Of a DNA stretch of 64,000 nt, positions 56,631-64,000 are shown piece by piece. A model generated the notes under the pieces. It saw only the letters and a program-made list of their open reading frames with translations, had not been told where the DNA came from and did not search any database. How positions within the stretch are numbered: position 1 is the first letter of the stretch; each line of letters begins with the position of its first letter. The DNA comes from Serpula lacrymans var. lacrymans S7.9 (Eukaryota > Basidiomycota > Agaricomycetes > Boletales > Serpulaceae), in assembly GCF_000218685.1 (NCBI RefSeq), contig NW_006763296.1, positions 1,189,513 through 1,253,512 of the forward strand. The letters are read 5' to 3'. The position numbers were made by a program, and so were the translations under genes.

Positions 56631-59600
56631 AATATTTGGAGATATTGTTCTATCTCTTGATTGATTCTCTTTGTCTGTCCATCTGTCTAAGGGTGGTATC
56701 AGTTTGATCATTTTTGAGAATCAAACTACAACAACCATTATTGTATTATACCCTTTCAATTCTGGTAGTGGTCCAATGAGATCCATAGTTATAATCTGCC
56801 AGGGGTGGCTTGGAATCTCATTCAGATGTAACAGTGCTACATTTTTCTGATGACCAATTTTTGTTCTTTGGCAAGTTTTGCATCCTGTTACATTTTCTTG
56901 GATGTCTTTGTATGGACCATATATGGCCATCAATATGTCCTGGTAATCAATTCCTTTGTTTTATACCGGCCTGGATAACCAGCAACAATGGAACCATGAT
57001 GATCTCTAATAATATCCTCTCTTAGCTTTCTGTCCTCTGGGACATATATTCAACCTTTGAAGTATATGAATCCTTCTTCATTCCACCAGCCATCTTGGCG
57101 GTTTTGTATTTTGTCCTCTACCTTTTTTACAACTTTGTCAATGTTTTCCATCCTTTTTCTGATCCATTTAAATGTCTCTATAGCTTTATTGTCTGTCTCA
57201 GCTAGCCCTTGTCTTTTTTTCTTTCTATTAGGGACATATTGATTTTAAATAGATTGGATTTAAGTACAGTTGCGTCTTTGTTATCATTTTGTCCTTTATC
57301 ATGGTCTGGTCATCTTGACAAAAGATTGGCTTTAATATGGGTGGCTCCTAGTTTATGGTGTAAGGTGAAGTGGTAGTTTGCCAGTTCACTAACCCATTTT
57401 GCCTGTCTTCTGTTTAGCTTCTGAGGTTGCTTAAAGTATGTAAGATTCTGGTGGTCTGTCCGGATCTCAAATTCTTTTGCTGCATCCATTAGATAATGGC
57501 GCCATTCCTCTAAGGCTATCATTATTGCCAATAGTTTTGTGTTGTAAATCTCATAGTTTCTTTCAGTAGGATTGAGAGATTTTGACAAATAAGCTATTGG
57601 TTTCCAGACATTGTTCTACTCTTGGGAGAAGACTGCTCCCAATGCATAATCACTACTATCCACTTCTACTCTGCATTGACCAACATTGGTTAGTAAGGTG
57701 AGTACTGGGGTTGGACTGATTTTCTTTTTTTATCTCTGCAAATGCTTCTGTCTGTTTGATTCCCCCCCATATGAACTTTTTCTTTCCAGTGAGTTTTGTC
57801 AGTGGTTTTGCAATCAACCCAAATCCTTGTATGAACCGTCTATAAAAGTTCATAAATCCTAAAAAGACCTGTATTTTATTTTATTTTATTTTTTACATTC
57901 TGGCCATTCTAGGATTCCTTTAACTTTAACCAGATCCATGCAAATTTCATTCTCAAAGATGATTAATCCCAGATATTCTATTTCTGTCTCTTCAAAATCA
58001 CATTCTTCTGGTTTTAGGTATAATTAGTTCTCTAAGGATCTGAAGTACATATTGCGTCATTGCTCAGTGTTCTTCTAAGGTCTTTGTGAAGATCATTATA
58101 TCATCCAGGTATATTATTACCTTCCCTTCATCAAATAGTTCTTTGAAAATGGAATTCATCATGGTTTGGAACATGGCAGGTGAATTCATTAATCCAAAAA
58201 ACATGACTAGCGGCTCAAACATTCCTCTATTTGTTCTAAAGGCTGCTTTGTGTTTGTCTCCTTCTTTTATCCGTATATTATTGTATCCCCATCTTATATC
58301 CAGTTTAGTGAAGTATTTGGCGCCTCTGAGTTTGTCTATAAGTTTGTTAATCAGAGGTAATGGATATTTGTTTTTGATCGTTAAGTTTACGGTAGTCTTG
58401 GACCAGTTGGAGTTTTCCGTCTTCCTTTTTGATGAAGAAAAAGGGAGAAGCAATTGGGGATTTACTGGGCCTAATGCATCCTGAATCTAAATTCTTTTTT
58501 AGGAATATATCAAGCTATTCTTCCTCTTCTATAGCTAATGGATAAACTTTGCAGTCTATCTTATGATCTCCTGGTATGAGTTCTATCACATGGTCCCATT
58601 GCCTTCTTTCTGGTAGGGAATCAAATTCTTTCTTATCAAAGACATCTTTGAAATTGTGTAAATGCTTGGGCACAATTCCTTTAAATCCACCCTGTTTCTG
58701 ATCTTTTTCAGCTGCTTCAGCTAGTTGTTGTGATGTTGTGCTGTGAGTACGGATATAATACATTTTTTCAGGAATGGATGTGTCTTCTATGTCTAAGAAA
58801 TTAATTTGAACAATTCTATCCCCTCCTTCTAGATTGACCTCTAGGCAATATGCTTCTAGATCTTCTTCGGGTCCAAAGAACCTTATCATCATGTTGCATT
58901 TTGATGGGCATTGATTGAAGATTAGTCCTGAATTTGACCAGTTTATCATGGGATTGTGTGTTTTTAGCCATTCATGAACTAAGAATATCCTTCTGGTTAC
59001 AGGATTGGTTACGGCCAGGTGGAGTCTTTCAATATAATCATTAATCTCCACTAATAGTTTGACTTATTCTTTAATACTTCTATCCTGGTTAAGGGTGCCG
59101 TCGGCATTATAGACTGGTATAGGTTTTGGGATTCTATGCCTTTCATATCCCTGTTTTTCTGCAAACTTCCCATCTATGCAGCTTCCTGTACAGCCACTGT
59201 CTAATAATACATCTATTATCGTTGATTTATGCATTGAGAGGTTTGTTAATCTGCAAGTGATGTTCATCTGGTTTCCTTGAGTTCCCCTGATGAATTGTTT
59301 AGGGTGTCTCAATTCTTCTAATGTTAATACTGTTTTGTGTAGTGGTAATACATTTAATTCTTTGATCAGATTGTTGTCAATTTCTTGCCCTTTCTTTTTG
59401 TGCGTCCAGCTGTTCAAGATACCAATGAATCTTTCTTCCTTTTGGTCTCAAAGTCTGTCAACAACCCATGTGGCTGTCCATGGTTCTTTATAATCCTTTG
59501 CTTCTAGGTTTTTATTAGAGGTGTGCCTGACCTCTTTGGAGCGTGTTGAAACATCAGTACCATTGGTGCTACCCAATTGAGTCACTGCATTCTGTGTTTC

Positions 59601-59660
59601 TGTTGTCTCCTTGGTTGCTGCACTTTTCATGGTTCTATCCCCTTTAGATACCTTGTGCGC
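56631..59660 (-). pseudogene. Pol of C', multiply interrupted
   Basis: Open pieces: 59417-59064 (protease VLLDSGCTGSCIDG), 59051-58515, 58453-58064 (RT with [12 protein letters not shown] intact), 57853-57656, 57588-57310 (RNase H end, WRHYL.. and TDHQNLTYFK), 56933-56721 (CKTCQRTK and TMDLIGPLPE). They are separated by stops and small indels over the length expected for pol. Confidence 0.9.
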
Positions 59661-60300
59661 CACAACCTATCCTGTGCTGCGCTTTCCCTTTTGGGTGCGC
59701 CGCTTCTTTGGGAACCTTTTCAACCTGTTTCCCTTTCAGGTTTTCCTCTTTTATAGTTTTCCTTTCTTTTGATCTTAGACCTGCTGTGTCTTTGGCTAAT
59801 GCAATTTCATTTTCTTTGGTACTAATATATATTTCTGAAATAGCAAGATCTTTGATTGAAAGGAAAGCATATCTATTGTTTGTAGGCTCAGGCTGTCAAG
59901 GAATTGCAGCTGGCCTCTTTAAAAATCCTTTAAGAGTTTATCTCTCTCTTTTTTGTTCATCCTTTGAGCATAGCCCCAAGGTTGAACTTTGGTTTTGCAG
60001 CTGCACTGCCTCCTTCTTTATAATCTTGGGCTCTATGCCCTTTCTCTCCACATTTGAAGCATCTGCCCTCCACTTAATACTTTGCTTTGTCTACTTCCAT
60101 TTTTTGTCCAGTTCCACCATAAGTGGTTCTGGATCTGTCTCATTTCTCTTCTAAGCATTGTACAACATCTTCAAAGGAGAGTTCTGGTGTGAAGTATTCT
60201 TGTTTCATGAATGCAAAAGGCATGCAATATAAGGTTCCCCAATTGATAAGGTTGGATCTACACATTGTATAGCAAGTTCTTTTTCTCTATTGTTTCTCTT
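59661..60300 (-). pseudogene. Gag remnant of C'
   Basis: The C-terminal part shows a zinc knuckle CFKCGEKGHRAQDY in which the last Cys has become Tyr. The capsid part is much shortened compared with C, indicating an internal deletion between about 60140 and 60300. Confidence 0.7.
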
Positions 60301-60772
60301 TTGGTAAAGGGGTCCTCTTCTGTCCCCTACTACCATGTATATAAAAGGTGTCTAAGAAAACTATTGGTAAAATGTATTTGTAAAAAATCTGGGTCCAAAT
60401 GGTTGTCCAGATGTAACCGGCTTATGAAGCTCTCAGTTCCTCCCCAACTGGCGGATGCAAGTGCGCGGCCTGGTAAGGGGTATGCAAAAGGGAAAAGTAC
60501 GTAAAAATGTAGCTAATAAAATCACAACCATTCCACATCATTACAATCTCTAAGTATTGGGTTATGGGGGCAGATGATAGGTGAAAGGGGGATTGTCTCG
60601 AAGGACAAGGATGGGGTGTTTTGGATGAAGGTGGTGATGGTGTTGGTTGGTGAGGATGGAGTGTTGGGACAAGTGAGTATGAAGTAAAGTTTTAGTATGA
60701 TGAATAGAATGAAAGTAGTGGCGGAGAATAGGGTGATGATTAGGACAGCTTTTGTTTCTATTATCAACCGGG

Positions 60773-61127
60773 TGCCTTATGCTAGATTTTGATTATATAA
60801 TAACCAATGCCCTGTACCAAGTTAACGGAGGTGTAACTTGTCAATCTCAAGCAAGTAGTTAAGACGATAGCACAAAGATGAAATCAAAAGCTAGAGTATA
60901 TACATGCAGATGTAACTACTTATATATATATGGACATGTGTCAGCCTTGAGGCGCTGACTGATGTACATGAGGTTGCAGCATGGTGCTGGGTAAATAATC
61001 ATGTGATTTAAGGTCACATGATGGGATAAGATAAATAGATAAGATCAAGTGATTAGATAAGGAGAAATAAGATGTTCAATTTGATTGTTTGGAGAAATAT
61101 TGGTATCTATAGGGTAGGATCATGACA
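60773..61127 (-). repeat. 5' LTR of C'
   Basis: Plus strand begins TGCCTTATGC and ends GGATCATGACA. It shares 'gttaacggaggtg', 'gaggcgctgactgatgt' and a TATATATATA stretch with the C LTRs. It joins an E LTR fragment at 61128. Confidence 0.75.
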
Positions 61128-61356
61128 GTACAGTTGTAAATAAAGTTTAAAGTCCAATGTCTAGCATGTGACCAGTCACATGATGAGTCTAGACATTGGT
61201 CAGTGATGCATCACGTGATCGGTCATGTGACTATAAAAAGTCTAAAAAGCAAAGCAAAACCAATGGTTATGTGATCAGTCATGTGGCTTGGAAAATGAAG
61301 AGTAAAATTACAGAAAAGTAAAGTATAAAATAGATGCTGATATGTCAATTGTAACA
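61128..61356 (-). repeat. LTR E fragment
   Basis: Matches the complement of LTR E (54444-54808): 'gttgtaaataaagtttaaagtcc', the 'cacgtgatcggtcatgtgac' block and the end 'gtcaattgtaaca' at 61356. The other end is cut by the C' LTR. Confidence 0.8.
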
Positions 61357-62275
61357 CAACTCTCTCATGTGGTGGGGCTAGTCACAAGGCTGTGCCCTAT
61401 AACATCATCAGCCATCACATTTATCAACTGTATAGTATACTTGTACAAATTGTTATATTTGTGCCACAGGCTAGGAAATATAGACCTCCAAACAGTCAGA
61501 AACCCCCCAAGTCTGAACTTCCATATCTTTGGTTTGCCCAGAATTATGCTCCTTGTGCTCTGCCACTCAGCATAGTCCTGTACCTTGCTCCCATGCAGTA
61601 ATCCAGATATCTGATATCCCTGCCCTGGACTTTCAGACTGCCATATGTTTGCACATTCTTATGTTTCCTTATGGACTCTGTAGTTCAACCTTATGGTATA
61701 CTCCTTTCACATATGATTTTTCCTTGCTAGATAATTGTCTGCATGGAACTCCATACCTACATTACGAGTTACTCCTTATAAACTCCACTCCCTCCAATTA
61801 TTATATAAGCTGTAGCTCCTGTACTCTGTTCCTGCAGTTCAAATATCAATAAGTTTTTCCACCTTTTTACCCAAGTCCCCTTCTAAGCTTTCTGGTCCTT
61901 CTCTGAAGGACCTTTACTCCACTCTACTTTGATCCCCCACTCTCCCCTCATTTACTCCATCAAGTTAGGGATTAAGGTCCACAGAAGGGCCTAGTGCATG
62001 AGCTAAGCTGACTCCCAACCTCAATACTCCATTTTGCTCCCACAGTGTATCTCTGTCCTCCAAACTCTGACAACTCCAAAAGTCACAGTAACAATAAATA
62101 CCCTCAGGGGTAATAGTATGAATACCCTCAATAGATTGGGAGACTCCTCAGTGAGCCCTCCTGTTGTTTACCCACAACTAACTTGGTCCTACCCTAAGGA
62201 CTACCAACTCCTTCACTCAATCTCTTTGCTTGTCTGTTGTGTGTGCACCAGAGTATAACAACTTTGGTGTTGTTA
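61357..62275 (+). repeat. A-type LTR split by element F
   Basis: 61357-61450 carries the middle of an A LTR ('ctctctcatgtggtggggct', 'catcatcagcca'), and 62094-62275 its remainder ('gagactcctcagtgagccct', ending GTTGTTACA). Element F copy 2 sits between. Confidence 0.8.
61451..62093 (+). mobile_element. LTR-like element F, copy 2
   Basis: About 643 bp, TGTTATATTTGTGCCACAGG...AGTCACAGTAACA, homologous to copy 1 without the E insertion. Flanks ACAAAT and ATAAAT give an imperfect duplication. Confidence 0.75.
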
Positions 62276-62349
62276 CAAAAAGTATGTATTAGATTTAGCC
62301 ATGTGATCTCACATAGCCACCTGAATACAGGGAGTGCATAAAAGTAAAG

Positions 62350-62423
62350 TGGACCGGCCGGGGATTGAACCCAGCACCTCTGCCTATATATGGCGGTGCT
62401 CTAACCGACTGAGCTACCAGCCC
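62350..62423 (-). tRNA. tRNA-like sequence (loop reads ATA)
   Basis: 74 nt cloverleaf on the minus strand: acceptor GGGCTGG/CCGGTCC pairs fully with wobbles, D arm GCTCAGTCGGTTAGAGC, anticodon stem 4 of 5 pairs, T arm CTGGG-TTCAATC-CCCGG. The loop ATATATA has U33 and anticodon ATA (Tyr codon UAU), which is not a normal eukaryotic anticodon, and eukaryotic tRNA-Tyr has an intron. Likely a tRNA-derived or mutated copy, though the fold is good. Confidence 0.6.
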
Positions 62424-62824
62424 TTGTACTAATGTCAACTCACAATGTATGTTGTCTAACAAGGCTAACAGGCTTTGACCTTGAATATTACAACAATGTG
62501 CCCACAATGGGAAGCCCGTTCACATTCACCCTGCCATGTACCAGAAATCTATTCCTAAATTTTCATACATGTGCATAAAAGCATGTTTGAAACTGTGAGA
62601 ATTCCATTGGAGTCTCAGATTGCAACAACTAGTGTTTATAATAAAGTTAGACTACACCCACCAATAGCCACAGGAAGAGTTTGTGCATGTAGTAAGTGAT
62701 CCCATCAACTAAAGCTGCTCAGAAGAGACTATTTGGTCCCCCTTCTATTGTTACACCAGTCGATGTGATATCTGTCTTTAAAGAACTACAACAAGGTGTC
62801 AAAACAAGGGGGAAATGCAAATAA
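62424..62824. other. Stretch without assignable gene
   Basis: No ORF or repeat recognised. Confidence 0.4.
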
Positions 62825-63225
62825 TGTTATGATACACGGCTTACATATGTTCTTTCTCCACTTCAACTTTTTTTCTTAGATTTCGCACATTTGTGCCATG
62901 CAGCATTTTTCTTTTGTTCAAACTCTACTTTCTTGCGCTGTGCTGCTTTCCTAATTTTTAGATACAAAATCTCTTATGCAGTGGAGCTGGTCATGCAGGC
63001 TAGGCCCCATGACATCATCAGCCACTGACTATACCAACTGTACAGTACATAAGTACAAACACTCTGTATTAGTATATATACACCAATAGATCCAGGAGAC
63101 TCCTCAGCAAGTCCTCCTGTTGTATACCAACAAACTCTCCACAGCTTAAAGGGGTAACCACTCCCTCATCACTACCTTTATAGTGTTCTTGTGTGCGCCA
63201 GAGTAACTAACTCTTGGTTGTTACA
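62825..63225 (+). repeat. Family A LTR joined to a 20-bp pol scrap
   Basis: 401 bp, TGTTATGATACACGGC...CTTGGTTGTTACA. No matching target duplication. Directly after it, 63226-63246 (CACAACGGATCTGCCCGAGTC) matches A pol around 39702 (integrase TTDLPES), and then repeat B begins. This suggests a large internal deletion of an A element. Confidence 0.8.
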
Positions 63226-63248
63226 CACAACGGATCTGCCCGAGTCGA

Positions 63249-64000
63249 TGTCATGCACCAAAGTTGATTGGTAGCATCAACAGGTGTCAATAACGAAGTG
63301 AATATTCAAAAAGACTCGCCTTTGCACCACACAGGCACAGTGCCACATGGAATAGTAATTAATATTGCCTTTTTCAAACTTGTGGCTGATCAGCACCACC
63401 TCTATTAGGCAATCCAGTCATGCTCACCTTTGCTTTTCCATTCGGTACTTTCCGCTTTTCGGCATTTTGGCAAATTTTTGCGTCGCCACTGGCTACACAT
63501 TGCATTGTGCCCTGGGACTCACTTGTTCCAAATTGGGACTACTCCTCTCCCTCCCTCATTTGACCAGGTGGTCCAACGCAACCGTCCATTGGTAAGGCCA
63601 TGGAACTGTTGGATTTGGACTAGGTGGTGGACCGGTGGCTCCAGTTTCTTTTTTTTCAGCAGAACATTCATTTACAGTGCAATTATTTTTGATTTTTGAA
63701 TCATTTTTATGGACACATATTTTTTAGAATGCCTGACTGACAATAAAAGAACTGTGTTGATACTGATAGTGTTTTGCCTTGCCCTTTTTTTACTGTATCT
63801 TTCCATGACATCATGATTTTCCTGCTCTCTTTTTGCTATTGGACTTTACTTTATGGCTGTACAAACCTGTGACATTACTCACAGCATTCATTGTTCTATC
63901 CCTTTTTTTTTTCCTTTTTTTTTGACAATCTTATCCTGTACTACCTACGCAGATTCATCAGCGTACATTCCCTTCCTTCATGTTCTTTCTCATTCTTTTT
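63249..64000 (+). mobile_element. Repeat B, copy running off the window, with internal deletion
   Basis: Starts TGTCATGCACCAAAG after TCGA (63245-63248); the corresponding gypsy site in A1 reads TCAA. At about 63512 it skips some 480 bp compared with the copy at 19602 (from 'gcattgtgcc' to 'ctgggactcac'), then continues to the end of the window. Confidence 0.88.

Larger units (their letters stand above)
56631..61127 (-). mobile_element. Decayed gypsy element C' (relative of C), truncated in integrase
   Basis: The minus strand shows, from right to left, the LTR (about 60773-61127), leader, gag remnant, protease, RT, RNase H and the integrase zinc finger plus first catalytic part, ending near 56631 within integrase. 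The rest of integrase, the chromodomain and the 3' LTR are missing. Similarity to C is clear throughout (protease ALLDSGCTGS versus VLLDSGCTGS). Confidence 0.9.

Noticed and set aside
62350..62423. Functional tRNA-Tyr
   Set aside because: Anticodon would be AUA and there is no intron; eukaryotic tRNA-Tyr uses GUA and carries an intron.

Overview
The window is a stretch of fungal nuclear chromosome. Protein-coding genes are split by many short introns (mostly 45-65 nt, GT..AG). Six conserved eukaryotic genes sit in a compact block at about 22.4-33.4 kb, and thick transposable-element deposits lie on both sides. Gene content, intron style and the element families (chromodomain Ty3/gypsy, copia, Tnp2-like and Crypton-like remnants) suggest an Agaricomycete basidiomycete, possibly Cantharellales/Rhizoctonia-like. 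The exact lineage is inference.

Left arm (1-22 kb). It opens with copia and tyrosine-recombinase scraps and two tandem repeats. A host gene at about 3.0-3.7 kb is split by a nested stack: a 1.8-kb repeat here called B (minus), into which a second B (plus) inserted, into which an apparently intact Ty3/gypsy element C (3887-10707, TSD ACAGG) inserted. Then come a WD40-type gene with a C-terminal membrane segment, an unrecognised ORF whose last codons were replaced by a solo LTR (15599-16014, TSD TCAGC), and a Ser/Pro-rich multi-exon gene interrupted by another B copy that itself carries a solo LTR.

Gene block (22-33.5 kb). In order: alpha/beta hydrolase (-), Arp2/3 subunit ARPC2 (-), eIF4B-like RRM protein (+), nuclear cyclophilin (-), Rap/RSR1-like Ras GTPase (+), DBP2/DDX5-type DEAD-box helicase (+). 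Exon chains could be traced for all six, and each adds up to a whole number of codons. ARPC2/eIF4B and cyclophilin/Ras are divergent pairs, while eIF4B/cyclophilin converge. A MITE with about 110-bp inverted repeats lies just past DBP2.

Right arm (34.5-64 kb). This is almost entirely transposon. A decayed gypsy element of family A (35011-41268) is followed by a solo A LTR (TSD GGATG), a minus-strand A copy split by element D (TSD CAAGC, carrying a tRNA-like sequence), a Tnp2-like transposase remnant, a second plus-strand A copy split in gag by B, LTR-like element F (TSD CAATG) split by LTR E (TSD TTCAT), a decayed relative of C (C'), further A/F/E fragments, and a B copy running off the end.

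Main observations: (1) B has TGTC...GACA ends and 4-bp target duplications that all fit NCGN, with one duplicate usually decayed at the CpG; (2) families A and C carry, just after the 5' LTR, sequences complementary to the expected 5' end of their own transcript, consistent with Tf1/sushi-type self-priming; (3) element C has a canonical -1 frameshift heptamer right at the gag stop codon; (4) DBP2 carries one 483-nt intron among introns of about 45-65 nt.
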